Source of the DNA: Calothrix sp. PCC 7716
Lineage (GTDB): Bacteria; Cyanobacteriota; Cyanobacteriia; Cyanobacteriales; Nostocaceae
DNA length: 64,000 nt
Assembly (NCBI RefSeq): GCF_019977735.1
Contig: NZ_AP025018.1
Coordinates: 868,001-932,000, forward strand
Reading direction: 5' to 3'
Positions within the stretch are counted from its first letter, which is position 1, and every line of letters begins with the position of its first letter. This document shows positions 25,829-34,552 of this stretch, one piece after another. The notes below the pieces were generated by a model. It searched no databases, was not told the DNA's origin, and saw only the letters and a program-made list of their open reading frames with translations. A program made the position numbers and the translations under genes.

Positions 25829-26014
25829 ATGACTACTCATAAACTACCTGAGAAAAAGAAGAAAGCCCAGAAGAATGAACACCCGCTTGCAGACCTTGAA
25901 GGCAAGTTTGGGGGTGAACTCTGGGAAGCGACTCTTGAAGAAATAAAACGCTTTAGAGAAGCAGAAAAAGAAGAGATTAATAAAATTTTAGATAGTAGTT
26001 TAGATGATAAGTAA
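25829..26014 (+). CDS. Small antitoxin-like protein upstream of a PIN toxin
   Basis: The protein has 61 residues from ATG 25829; the frame extends upstream to TTG 25805. It is strongly charged (EKKKKAQKNEH, EEIKRFREAEKEEINKIL), without a recognisable DNA-binding domain. It ends 5 bases before the PIN-domain gene. Short charged proteins in this position are antitoxins of VapBC-type modules. The role is inferred from the partner. Confidence 0.75.
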   Translation: MTTHKLPEKKKKAQKNEHPLADLEGKFGGELWEATLEEIKRFREAEKEEINKILDSSLDDK

Positions 26015-26019
26015 CAGCA

Positions 26020-26442
26020 GTGTATATACTTGATACAATCATTGTTAGTAATTATCTGGATAAACGTCGTAATTTTCCGCTTATTGGAAAAAAGATTCGG
26101 AGTAAGCCGCCTGAATCAATATTTGTTAGCATTATTACCGTTGAGGAAATAATCCAGGGTCTTTTAGCTATAATTCAAAAATCAAGGCAGAAATCGTCTG
26201 TAATAAGTGCGTATCAGGAATTTGAAGAATTATTTGAAGCGCTGCATCGCTTTCAAATCTTGCCTTACACTTCGGAGGCAGAACAAATTTATCAATCATT
26301 ATCTCCGAAAGTAAAGCGTGTAGGAACCCAAGATTGTAGAATTGCTGCTACTGCTCGCTCAAAGGGATATATTGTGGTTACGGCAAATGTATCTGATTTT
26401 GAGAGAATTGGAATTGTTTCAATTGAAGACTGGACGCAGTAA
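26020..26442 (+). CDS. PIN-domain toxin, VapC type
   Basis: The 140-residue protein starts at GTG 26020. The PIN nuclease layout is visible: first acidic residue in YILDT (D5), VEEIIQG with the second acid, TQDCRIAATA (third acid, D105) and VTANVSDF (fourth, about D119). The usual Asn/Asp after the first DT is Ile here (LDTIIVS). VapC toxins cut tRNA or rRNA. The module with the 61-residue protein looks intact, but the changed motif-1 residue may reduce activity. The gene has no GGCGCC. Confidence 0.85.
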   Translation: MYILDTIIVSNYLDKRRNFPLIGKKIRSKPPESIFVSIITVEEIIQGLLAIIQKSRQKSSVISAYQEFEELFEALHRFQILPYTSEAEQIYQSLSPKVKRVGTQDCRIAATARSKGYIVVTANVSDFERIGIVSIEDWTQ

Positions 26443-26583
26443 AAATCTATACCAGAATTGTCAGAAAAATCTTTTATGGGCAAATTGCTTTGACAAAGGT
26501 AGGTGAAATTCGCTTTAGTTTGTGAAACCCAAACTAAGCAAGCTTTATAACTCAAAGTCTTTGTAAGTCCATTTTCTTTTAAC

Positions 26584-26838
26584 CTAACTTAACAACTTAT
26601 CATATTCCGCATGTGACCCAATCCAAAACCAAGCGATATCATCATTATCTTCAACAGCGAGCGGGCGGTAGTGCAGACCAACTCGTACTGACCAAAACTG
26701 GCCTGCTTTCTTAAAATGAAGTGATGGATATTTTGGGTCTTGTTTAAGTAATTCGTAGCATCTGTCTGCAAGTTCTTGGATATCGCTTGGCAATTGTCGG
26801 TAAAAATACCAAAAGTCTGGTGTCGCTCTGTGTTTCAC
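26584..26838 (-). CDS. RelE/ParE superfamily toxin
   Basis: The 84-residue protein follows the compact RelE/HigB fold: DFWYFYRQLPSDIQELADRCYELLKQDPKYPSLHFKKAG, then FWSVRVGLHYRPLAVEDND and a closing WFWIGSHAEYDKLL. The SVRVG-YR strand and the HAEYD end are typical of this group. It probably blocks translation or cuts mRNA. The start overlaps the upstream antitoxin by 4 bases. Intact. Confidence 0.85.
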   Translation of the reverse strand: MKHRATPDFWYFYRQLPSDIQELADRCYELLKQDPKYPSLHFKKAGQFWSVRVGLHYRPLAVEDNDDIAWFWIGSHAEYDKLLS

Positions 26839-27035
26839 AAGTTAGTACAACGTCCTTCTTTTAAATGTTGCAATGCTTTTTTAGCTAATGTATATAATTT
26901 ACCAGCAGCAACATCTGCCTCAAATTGTTTATCCCACATAGCAGCATCAAATTCTGCAAACCATGTACGGAAACTTGCAAGCTCTTCTTCTGAAAGCTGA
27001 CTGATGGCAAGCTCAATTTCTTTAAGAGTTTTCAT
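26835..27035 (-). CDS. Antitoxin partner of RelE-like toxin
   Basis: The 66-residue helical protein (KTLKEIELAISQLSEEELASFRTWFAEFDAAMWDKQFEADV) is of a type regularly found directly upstream of RelE/ParE toxins. The FRTWFxEFDAxxWDKQ core is conserved in that family. It has no clear DNA-binding motif. The stop overlaps the toxin start by 4 bases. Confidence 0.82.
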   Translation of the reverse strand: MKTLKEIELAISQLSEEELASFRTWFAEFDAAMWDKQFEADVAAGKLYTLAKKALQHLKEGRCTNL

Positions 27036-27444
27036 ACTTAACTTTATTTCGCCAAAAATTTAATTATATATAATAAAGGTTTCTTTCAGCAATTGGGCAG
27101 CCGCTTCATCATCTTCCACTTGTAAAATATCTCATAACGGCTAGTTATCCTTATTGAATGGAAATATTGAACAGCAAGCATAGCACTCTCCACCTGAATC
27201 TGAAAAATTTAAAGGTGCCCTATGATGTTATGTCCGGTAGCATAACCATAATAAAATCTTTGTAGAGACGCGATTATTCCCTACCCTTCGGTAAGTAGTA
27301 AGACAGAATTAATTACATAAAATTAGACCTAAAACCTTTATCCAGCCGAAGACGCACGTGTAAATATTTATTCTAAGTACAGAAAGTTAAAATAGGCTAT
27401 AACAGTGGTTAAGCTTATCACCATATACTTAACGCTGATAAAAA
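27036..27444. other. Gap with antitoxin-like scrap and dispersed repeat
   Basis: On the minus strand 27061-27123 reads VEDDEAAAQLLKETFIIYN and stop, a likely scrap of a lost gene. The sequence 27221-27274 (TATGATGTTATGTCCGG, then CATAACCATAATAAAATC, then TAGAGACGCG) is one half of the palindromic element found complete at 54725-54838. No gene seen in the rest. Confidence 0.55.
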
Positions 27445-28071
27445 ATGACAATCAATATTCAAAAGTGTATACGTATAATCAACTTAACATTAGTCGCTAG
27501 TACTTTTTTATTGTTAGGCTCATACAGTCCAAGTATTGCTTCCTCTGAATATAATATAGTTCAAGCACAAACAAAGCAAGTACGTCCACAACGTCTTTCT
27601 GCTAGGGATGCTCGTCAAATTCGTGCGGCACTACCTAAGCAAACCCCTGTTATTAACCAAAGTTTCCGAGTTAATTTGCCAGAATGTGGTTCTTGTTTTT
27701 TTGTCCCTGCTCTTAATAACGAAAATACACTTGGAATATATTTGGTCAAAAATAATCGTGTTGTTTATACTTTTCCACAATCAGAAGATTTAACACCCGC
27801 TAGTTGGAGAGTACATGAAATAAAAGCTGTGTCTTTTCTACAGCTAGGTTTTTCTGACCCTAATGAAGATGGTGTTTTAGTTTTAGCTGACTATATCACG
27901 GGTATTGGTCGAACAGGAGCTAAACCTTTCCCTGTAGCTATTCTTTACCAACGCGAGGGAAAAGGATTCAAAATTTTAGCAAAAGAAAGCGAAGCGCTGA
28001 CATCCCGACGTGTGAAAACAGTTAGAGATGCTCAAAAAATACTGTGGGATGAATTCCAATATTTACCTTGA
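27445..28071 (+). CDS. Secreted hypothetical protein
   Basis: The 208-residue protein has a clear signal peptide (1-34: basic start, LTLVASTFLLLGSYSPSIASS). The mature part begins with a Q/R-rich linker and contains CGSCFF (two cysteines, about residues 77-80) and two parallel stretches of beta-type sequence (VYTFPQSEDLTPASWRVHEI, VLVLADYITGIGRTG). I do not recognise the family. It probably acts in the periplasm or is anchored outside. Monocistronic. Confidence 0.7.
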   Translation: MTINIQKCIRIINLTLVASTFLLLGSYSPSIASSEYNIVQAQTKQVRPQRLSARDARQIRAALPKQTPVINQSFRVNLPECGSCFFVPALNNENTLGIYLVKNNRVVYTFPQSEDLTPASWRVHEIKAVSFLQLGFSDPNEDGVLVLADYITGIGRTGAKPFPVAILYQREGKGFKILAKESEALTSRRVKTVRDAQKILWDEFQYLP

Positions 28072-28392
28072 TAGTTTACATGTTTGTGGCGCCTGCTTTT
28101 TACTCGTTGGGCGCCCCTAAAATTTCAGCGCTTTTAGCTCACCTCATCAATTGATGATACTGTGAACTTAAGTAAATCTATCCAAAGTAATATATTTTGG
28201 CATTAGTTTCATTGAAAGCTATAATGAGAAATATAGAGTTTCTAGCATTTAATAAAACTTAATCTATATCTGATTTGGAAGCGAGTTACTTTCAGTTTTA
28301 TTAAATTTTGTTGCTTTCTGTCTATAGAAATTCATCAATTCAAATATTCAGTTAACAGTTATCAGTCTACTGTTAACTAAAGGCGAATATAT
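28072..28392. other. Gap before the metallohydrolase gene
   Basis: Two GGCGCC sites (28089, 28111) lie near the upstream gene end. GTTAACAGT and ACTGTTAAC (28351-28377) form a short inverted repeat 15 bases before the next ATG and could be an operator or part of a leader hairpin. Nothing else seen. Confidence 0.45.
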
Positions 28393-29622
28393 ATGGATAC
28401 TAACTTAACTTATTACGATTTAGTTATCAAAAATGGTTGGGTAATTGAAGAAAGTCAATCACTTAACGGGTATTTCGATATTGCAGTATCTAATGGTAAA
28501 ATTGTTGCAGTTGCCAAGCAATTAACGAACTACAAAGCCAAGCAAACTGTTGTAGCGTCTGATTATATAGTGTGTCCTGGCTTAATTGATTTACACACTC
28601 ATGTTTACGAGTGGGTGACTAATTTTGGTCTGCCTGCTGATGATGCGGGTATTAATTCAGGTTCTACCACAGTTGTAGATCAGGGTAGCAGCAGTTATTT
28701 TAATTTTCCAGGCTTTAAGTCTAATGTTGTAGACAAAGTTAAAACAGATGTACGTTGCTTTCTTTCAGTTAATGTAGGCGCCAATAAAGCACTAGATATT
28801 ACAGGTGCTTGTTTTGATAGTCCTAAAAACATCAATATAGATGCAATTGTGCATTTAGCTGAAAAATATCCTGAAATTATACGTGGCTTTAAGGTTTTTG
28901 CTGATTCAGGCTCTATATCTCGATGGGGTATGGGTGTAATGGAATTATCCCGTGAAATAGGTAATCGGACTGGTTTGCCATTGTATGTCCACACAGGAGA
29001 ATTATTCCCTGTAGTTGAAACCTCACGACCATCACCAGAACAGGTAGTAGAAAAAGTGGTGTCCTACATGAAAGCAGGTGATATATTAGGTCACTGCTAC
29101 AGTTGCCAACCTGATGGAGTGATGGGAAGACGTACTAAAGTTCCAAATTGGCTGCTCCAAGCTATCGAGCGTGGGGTCTTATTGGATTTAGGGCACGGAT
29201 TAAAATTTAGCTTTGACATCGCTCGACTAATGATAGAACAAGGAGTCTTACCTCATACCATAAGTAGTGATGTCCACGGTGACTTTTTTACTCTTCACGA
29301 TGATTCTCATTTGAACTACAGTCTGTGCGGTGCTATATCAAAATTAATGGCTTTAGGAATGAATTTAGTAAGTGCAATTACTTCTGTCACCATTAACCCA
29401 GCACGCATTTTAAAAGCAGAATCTGAGATTGGCACGTTAAAGATTGGTTCGCGTGCGGATATTAGCATATTAAATTTAGTAGAGGGTTGTTGGTTGCTTT
29501 TCGACTCAATGGGCAAACAAGTGGTAGCAAAAGAAAAACTGGCGCCAGTTTGGGTTGTACGTTCAGGAGAGTTAATTCAACCACATCGCCGTCTTCTACG
29601 AGATGAGCGAATATCGGTGTAA
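28393..29622 (+). CDS. Amidohydrolase/deacetylase family metallohydrolase
   Basis: The 409-residue enzyme of the amidohydrolase superfamily is related to dihydroorotase-like proteins. Metal ligands: H68 and H70 in DLHTHVY, K167 (the usual carbamylated lysine, GFKVFAD), H200 in YVHTGE, H234 in ILGHCY and D293 in SSDVHGD. The beta-sandwich domain is formed by both ends, with the closing motif SEIGTLKIGSRADISILNL near 355-375. It hydrolyses an amide, imide or acetyl-amino bond; substrate unknown. Full length, single gene. One GGCGCC in the first half and one near the end. Confidence 0.9.
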   Translation: MDTNLTYYDLVIKNGWVIEESQSLNGYFDIAVSNGKIVAVAKQLTNYKAKQTVVASDYIVCPGLIDLHTHVYEWVTNFGLPADDAGINSGSTTVVDQGSSSYFNFPGFKSNVVDKVKTDVRCFLSVNVGANKALDITGACFDSPKNINIDAIVHLAEKYPEIIRGFKVFADSGSISRWGMGVMELSREIGNRTGLPLYVHTGELFPVVETSRPSPEQVVEKVVSYMKAGDILGHCYSCQPDGVMGRRTKVPNWLLQAIERGVLLDLGHGLKFSFDIARLMIEQGVLPHTISSDVHGDFFTLHDDSHLNYSLCGAISKLMALGMNLVSAITSVTINPARILKAESEIGTLKIGSRADISILNLVEGCWLLFDSMGKQVVAKEKLAPVWVVRSGELIQPHRRLLRDERISV

Positions 29623-29740
29623 TGAGATAGATGTTAGTAATCAAGACCTTTGTATAGCTTAAACATCATACTTTACAGGAATTGTTCACGAATTTCGGCG
29701 CCTTTAGTTTAAAATAAACACGGCGCCAGCATTTAAATTT

Positions 29741-30520
29741 ATGCAAGACAATCAAAGTGCAGCTACAGACTTATACACATTAGACCCACTCAATCGATTT
29801 ACACAACGCGCGGATGATTACGTAAAATATCGTCCCAGTTATCCACCTGAAGCAATTGATATTATCTTGCAAGGACTGGCGCCTGCATCTCAAATATTAG
29901 CAGCAGATATTGGAGCAGGAACAGGAATTGCATCACGGTTACTAGCTCTTCGTGGAGTAAAAGTCATTGCAGTTGAACCAAATGGAGCAATGCGGGAAGC
30001 AGCACAAACACATCCGAATGTCGAATATCGTGAAGGTAGTGCAGAAGCTACTAACTTACCAGATGCATCAGTTGATGTAGTGACAGCATTTCAAGCATTC
30101 CACTGGTTTGACCCAGAACCCGCTTTATTAGAATTTCGCCGTATTTTAAAACCGAATGGACGTTTGGCTCTGGTATGGAATAATCGTGACCAAAATGATG
30201 ATTTTACTGGGGAATATAGCAGTTTTATTCGCGAAGTATCTAATAACCACCCCTGTGAAGGGGCAGATACGTTTGAAGAAACATTAAGGCAAACTCAATA
30301 TTTCGCTAATTATTATCAACATGAATGTACGATAAAATATCGCCAAGAATTAGATTTAGATGCTTTGATAGGACGCACCCAGAGTATCTCTTATCTTCCG
30401 TGCGAAGGTGAAAGCTATGAATACCTTGTTTCTGGTTTACAAGACTTATACCATAAATTTCGTTCTGAACGCGGTTTTGTTGAGATGGTGTATCAAACAA
30501 GTATTCATATATTAACTTAA
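29741..30520 (+). CDS. Class I SAM-dependent methyltransferase
   Basis: The 259-residue protein starts at ATG 29741. It begins NRFTQRADDYVKYRPSYPPEAID, then SAM motif I AADIGAGTGIASRLLA (about 60-75), AVEPNGAMRE, VVTAFQAFHWFDPEPAL and ALVWNNRD. This is the UbiE/SmtA-like type found in many bacteria, with unknown small-molecule substrate. It is immediately followed by a shortened tandem copy (30574-30837). The upstream regions are similar (CGGCGCCA about 20 bases before ATG in both), so the promoter was duplicated too. Confidence 0.88.
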   Translation: MQDNQSAATDLYTLDPLNRFTQRADDYVKYRPSYPPEAIDIILQGLAPASQILAADIGAGTGIASRLLALRGVKVIAVEPNGAMREAAQTHPNVEYREGSAEATNLPDASVDVVTAFQAFHWFDPEPALLEFRRILKPNGRLALVWNNRDQNDDFTGEYSSFIREVSNNHPCEGADTFEETLRQTQYFANYYQHECTIKYRQELDLDALIGRTQSISYLPCEGESYEYLVSGLQDLYHKFRSERGFVEMVYQTSIHILT

Positions 30521-30573
30521 CTTGGATATTACGGAATGTTATAAAATAAGTACGGCGCCACCAATCCAAACCA

Positions 30574-30837
30574 ATGCAAAATAATCCAAGTGCAGCTACA
30601 CCGTTATATACTTTAAATCCACGTGAGCGATTTACAGAACGTGCTTCGGATTATGTAAAGCATCGTCCCAGTTATCCAGCAGAAGCAATTGATGCAATGA
30701 GTATTTCTTATGTTCCGCGCGAAGGTGAAGGTCATGAACGGCTCCTTAATGGTTTGCTTTCTTTATACCAAAAGTTTTGTTCTGAACAGGGTTTTGTTGA
30801 TATTGTTTATCAAACAGATGTTTATATATTAAGTTAG
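30574..30837 (+). CDS. Core-deleted tandem copy of the methyltransferase
   Basis: The 87-residue frame's first 40 residues match the start of the preceding methyltransferase (RFTERASDYVKHRPSYPAEAID), and the last 47 match its end (MSISYVPREGEGHERLLNGL, then FVDIVYQTDVYILS). The whole SAM-binding core of about 170 residues has been removed in frame. The product cannot bind SAM in the normal way. It may be a relic, or a small protein that pairs with the full enzyme through the shared C-terminal region. The start context and ribosome spacing are kept, so expression is possible. Confidence 0.8.
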   Translation: MQNNPSAATPLYTLNPRERFTERASDYVKHRPSYPAEAIDAMSISYVPREGEGHERLLNGLLSLYQKFCSEQGFVDIVYQTDVYILS

Positions 30838-30843
30838 CTTTTT

Positions 30844-30869
30844 GTATGGTGGGCAATGCCCACCTTACG
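30844..30869. repeat. GTGGGCANTGCCCAC palindrome
   Basis: A 26-bp piece with GGTGGGCAATGCCCACC. Related copies: 50368-50419 (with a direct repeat) and 63154-63179. It follows the core-deleted methyltransferase stop and may terminate transcription. Confidence 0.7.
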
Positions 30870-30944
30870 TTTTATTAAGTTCAATCTTAAGAAAAGATTA
30901 TTCAGAGCAATTAATGACGGCGCCCGTCAGATAATGACGGTGCT

Positions 30945-31469
30945 ATGAACAATAACCTAATTACAATTGCGACTTTTGGTAATTCCGTTGAAGCTTCCCT
31001 TGCAAAGCAACTGCTTGAAGCAGAAGGAATACCAGCGTTTTTAATGGATGATGATACAGCAAGTATGGCTTGGCATTTAACCATCGCTTTAGGATGGATT
31101 AAATTAAAAGTCTTACAATCTGATGCTGATAATGCTATAGATATTTTAACGGCTGTTGAGTTTATTAATCCTGATACTGAGGCGCCATCAACAGACGAAA
31201 ATACTCCTCAAGCTGAAACATCAAGGCGCCGTTCAAGTACGAAAACCAAAAGTGATAAAATATTAGATGATGCATTTAATGCGGCAATCATTGGTCTATT
31301 CATTTTTCCACTTTGCATAATGCAACTGTACTCATTGTGGCTACTTGTGTTTCTACTATTTACAGGGTGGAAGATTAGTGCGAATAGGCAATTAAAAGCT
31401 GCAATCACCTTGTTGTTAAACTTATTAATGATTGCTGTGACTTGGATGCTTGTTACTGCATTGGTTTGA
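30945..31469 (+). CDS. DUF2007 domain membrane protein
   Basis: The 174-residue protein's N-terminal DUF2007 domain (about 4-72: LITIATFGNSVEASLAKQLLEAEGIPAFLMDDD) is a small alpha/beta fold of supposed signal transduction. A hydrophilic linker with a SRRRSSTKTKS basic cluster follows (about 85-105), then two to three hydrophobic helices (about 112-172). So it is a membrane-anchored sensor-like protein with the DUF2007 domain in the cytosol. Function unknown. Confidence 0.85.
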   Translation: MNNNLITIATFGNSVEASLAKQLLEAEGIPAFLMDDDTASMAWHLTIALGWIKLKVLQSDADNAIDILTAVEFINPDTEAPSTDENTPQAETSRRRSSTKTKSDKILDDAFNAAIIGLFIFPLCIMQLYSLWLLVFLLFTGWKISANRQLKAAITLLLNLLMIAVTWMLVTALV

Positions 31470-31595
31470 GCTTCAAAATACTATAGCTTAGGAAATACTT
31501 TCGACAAATCTAAGGTTAAATCATCAAAGCAAGGAAGAATTATTGATTCAGTTGGTAGTAAAATTTCTTTTTTACGATAAGTAAATTTACCTTGT

Positions 31596-32345
31596 TTACT
31601 GCTGCGAGTTGGCGCCAAGCATGTGTAAAATGCGTTCGGCGTTTTCTAAATCACCTATAACACGTCGTATTGGTTGTGGGTAAACTTTTACTAATGTAGG
31701 TGTAGCTGATATTTGATTTGCTTCTGCTAGTTCTGGATGACTCAAAACATCAATTACCTTGAGTGTATAAGGATGCACAAGGTGTTTTTCTAATAATTCG
31801 TAGAGTAATTTTAATATACGTTCGGTATTTGGGCTTCGACCTGCTACAAATAATCTGAGTACGTAAGCTTGTGTATTATCTTCCTGTACAGGTATTGTTA
31901 ATGCAGGCGCCTTAAATTCTTTTTCTGCAATATCTGTACGAACTATTAAATCATGGTCTTCCCATAGTTGAGGAAATGTTGAACGATATGTAGATAATAC
32001 TACGCTATCACATAACCCCTCTTTCCACGGTGCCTTTTGCCAAACTAAACCATGAGTATCAAAAATTACATTTAATAAAGCTTGATATCGAATTACTGCT
32101 GGATACGCTTCTGCAAATGTTCGTATTTGCTGAGTTTTTGGGTCTAACCAATGGTCAATTGTAGCTGTATAACAAGGAACTAAGAAATGTGGCGGTTCTG
32201 ATAAATCTAAGATTCTCTGTAAAGTACTACACAAATGCGAATGCCATTTACCCTGTTTGCTGGGGTCAATACAATAAAGCATATCTCCTCCAGGTGTAAA
32301 CAAGGCAATTCCTTTAAACAATTTTGGTAGCGGATTTTGTGTCAA
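31596..32345 (-). CDS. KaiB-fold domain protein with unknown N-terminal domain
   Basis: In this 249-residue protein the C-terminal 90 residues match the KaiB/SasA thioredoxin-like fold: YVLRLFVAGRSPNTERILKLLYELLE, YTLKVIDVLSHPELAE, and ISATPTLVKVYPQPIRRVIGD. The N-terminal 150 residues (KGIALFTPGGDMLYCIDP, HWLDPKTQQIRTFAEAYPAVIRYQALLNVIF) belong to a domain I do not know. No kaiA or kaiC is in this window. It lies downstream of pilT in the same direction with 159 bp of repeats between, so it could link clock-type signalling to pili. A role in the core clock is not shown. Confidence 0.85.
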   Translation of the reverse strand: MTQNPLPKLFKGIALFTPGGDMLYCIDPSKQGKWHSHLCSTLQRILDLSEPPHFLVPCYTATIDHWLDPKTQQIRTFAEAYPAVIRYQALLNVIFDTHGLVWQKAPWKEGLCDSVVLSTYRSTFPQLWEDHDLIVRTDIAEKEFKAPALTIPVQEDNTQAYVLRLFVAGRSPNTERILKLLYELLEKHLVHPYTLKVIDVLSHPELAEANQISATPTLVKVYPQPIRRVIGDLENAERILHMLGANSQQ

Positions 32346-32504
32346 TTTAGTGCTGAGTGATGAGTGCTGAGTGCTGAGTGAGGGGTGAGAAGTTAGGAGT
32401 GAGGAGTGAGGGGTGAGAAGTTAGGAGTTAGAAGTTAACTCTTAACTCAGCACTCAGCACTCAGCACTTTTAACTTATCTCAGCACTCAGCACTTTTAAC
32501 TTAT
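32346..32504. repeat. GAGTGAGGAGT/ACTCAGCACTC repeat block
   Basis: Arrays of GAGTGCTGAGTG and GTGAGGAGTGAGG units, then the complementary CTCAGCACTCAGCAC units, form a long imperfect hairpin between pilT and the KaiB-fold gene. Same family as 24519-24593, 34998-35040 and 57045-57232. It probably weakens read-through between the two genes. Confidence 0.85.
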
Positions 32505-33821
32505 TTAAACTCTGCCTCTGAGGAATTGTGCCATTTCGTTAGGAGTTGGCGACATTTCCAAGGCGGTTTCTTCGGTGATTCGTCCTTCTTGGTAGAGATT
32601 GAGCAATGCTTGGTTCATGGTAATCATACCGTCAAAGCTGGCTTGCTTCATCAATTCGCCGATTTCATCGTATTTACCATCTTTTATCCATTCTTTAACA
32701 GCATCTGTGTTAATTAGGATATCGTGAAATGCGGCGCGTTTACCATCGGTTGTTCTGCACAATCCTTGGGCAATTACTGCAACTAATGATTCTGCGACCG
32801 CAACACGCATTGCATCTTGCTCTTCTGCTGAGTAAAGGTTCAAAATACGTTCAATTGTTTTGACTGCACTGTTGGTGTGCAGGGTTCCCATTACTAAGTG
32901 ACCTGTTTGAGCAGCTTTGAGTGCTGTGTTTACGGTTTCTTTATCGCGCATTTCACCCACGAGTATTACATCTGGGTCTTCCCGTAATGCTGCTTTGAGC
33001 GCGTTATCAAATTTACGGGTGTGCATTCCCACTTCGCGCTGCTTAATTAAAGCTTTTTTACTTTGGTGAACAAATTCAATTGGGTCTTCGATGGTGATAA
33101 TGTGGCGAGGCATTTCATGATTCATATAGTCCATCATTGCCGCCATTGTCGTCGATTTACCTGAACCTGTGGGACCTGTCACCAATATCAAACCTTTATG
33201 ATAATGACAAACATCGCGGAATATGGGGGGAAGACGCAATTGTTCCATTGTTAAGATTTTTAATGGAATCAATCGAAGCACCATCGCGTTGCCCAGCATT
33301 GAATCAAAAACGTTAATCCGCACACGTGCAAAGTCATATTGTGTGGCGCCATCAAATTCGAGGTGTTCTTTAAAGCGACGAATTTCTTCTTCGGTCATTA
33401 TTTCGCGTAACCAACACATGAAGGTTTCATTATCGGTTACAGGATAATCGGTTTTCTCAATTTCGCCTCGGTTACGGAAACGCGGTACTTCCCCTACACC
33501 TAAATGGACATCCGAAAATCCTTTATCGTATGCTTCTTTAATTATTTGCGCCATTGTCAATCTGTTGGGATTACTTTGTGCGCGTGCATTACCCTGTGAG
33601 AAAGGTGGTGTACCGGGTCTGGCTGCAACCGCCGCAACTGGTGGTGGCGCCGTTGGTACGGTCGGCGCCCCAGGAGGAGCAACCCTTGTGCTTCTCTCAG
33701 CTGACATATCTAATGTTTGTGTTGCCTGTCGTGGTGTACTCATGGGTGGTGGTGGTGGCGCCGGAGGAACACCACGAGGTACAGATGGAGCTGGGCTGGA
33801 TGCACGAATTGTGTCTGTCAT
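32505..33821 (-). CDS. pilT: Type IV pilus retraction ATPase PilT
   Basis: The 438-residue hexameric ATPase pulls back type IV pili for twitching and DNA uptake. Residues 1-85 are a Pro/Ala-rich tail absent from the classic enzyme. Then comes the PAS-like N-domain (about 88-190), Walker A GPTGSGKST (216-224), the Asp box with ITIEDPIEF, Walker B (DPDVILVGEMRD) and the His box GHLVMGTLHTNSA. The C-terminal AIRAG-type arm is present in altered form. Four GGCGCC sites occur, three in the linker region. Gene complete. Confidence 0.95.
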   Translation of the reverse strand: MTDTIRASSPAPSVPRGVPPAPPPPPMSTPRQATQTLDMSAERSTRVAPPGAPTVPTAPPPVAAVAARPGTPPFSQGNARAQSNPNRLTMAQIIKEAYDKGFSDVHLGVGEVPRFRNRGEIEKTDYPVTDNETFMCWLREIMTEEEIRRFKEHLEFDGATQYDFARVRINVFDSMLGNAMVLRLIPLKILTMEQLRLPPIFRDVCHYHKGLILVTGPTGSGKSTTMAAMMDYMNHEMPRHIITIEDPIEFVHQSKKALIKQREVGMHTRKFDNALKAALREDPDVILVGEMRDKETVNTALKAAQTGHLVMGTLHTNSAVKTIERILNLYSAEEQDAMRVAVAESLVAVIAQGLCRTTDGKRAAFHDILINTDAVKEWIKDGKYDEIGELMKQASFDGMITMNQALLNLYQEGRITEETALEMSPTPNEMAQFLRGRV

Positions 33822-34552
33822 ATATCTTTACTTTTTAAACAATATTCAATCTTGAGATTTACCTCTAAAACGAAGGAGCGGAAAAAGCACCCCCACCTCA
33901 AGCAGAAAGTAACAACACATGTTTGAACAAATGTTGAGAAGATGTAATTGAACATCTTGTCTACCAGTATCAAATATTGCACTGGTCACTTCTGCTGTGA
34001 GCCGATATAATTCTCACTTGCTTCTGATTACTTGTTTAACATATCTACCTGAATAACCATTCTCAGTACATACACTAGAGTTTTCTTGTATTAAATATTA
34101 TAATTTTGACTGTATAATCCTCATTAAGTTAAATTAGAGCGTTTTTGAAATTTTCAGCTACGACTGTTTACTAAAGTGAGTCCAAACCGTTTACTAGATA
34201 ATTGCTTCAGACAATTTGGAAATTATGAGAATGGGTACTCATTTTGATAAGAAATGTTAAGGCTCTCAGTAATCAAATTTGGAGCCTAAACTATAAAATC
34301 AACGTTGTTTGAGGTTTTGTTGACTATATAAGATACCCCCAAGGAAAGATTGACGGCGCCGAATTTGGGGTTTATTTCCATAATTACGAAAGATTAAATG
34401 TAAAGTTTATTAAAGAAATGCTCATCTATTAAGGCGGGTTTTATATACTTAATTTCTATCGGAGAGCGATCCCCGACAAAATTGCTATCAGTTAATTGTT
34501 TGATTTCTGCGCTCACTTTTGATTTATCGCTGTGTATTTGGGAGGAAAGGTC
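33822..34552. other. Long AT-rich gap between divergent genes
   Basis: This holds the promoters of pilT (minus) and the small membrane protein (plus). One GGCGCC at 34356. I see no repeat, RNA gene or coding frame with support. Confidence 0.5.

Noticed and set aside
31596-32345. Core clock gene kaiB
   Set aside because: The KaiB-like part is only the C-terminal third and no kaiA or kaiC is near. It is better described as a KaiB-fold protein.
32346-32504. Regular short repeats that might suggest a CRISPR array
   Set aside because: Units vary in length, have no unique spacers and are complementary across the block. It is a dispersed STRR-like hairpin, also present elsewhere.
33554-33926. Long plus-strand frames opposite the start of pilT
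   Set aside because: Shadows of the Pro/Ala-rich pilT linker. They read as Gly/Val/Trp-rich low-complexity protein with no homology pattern.
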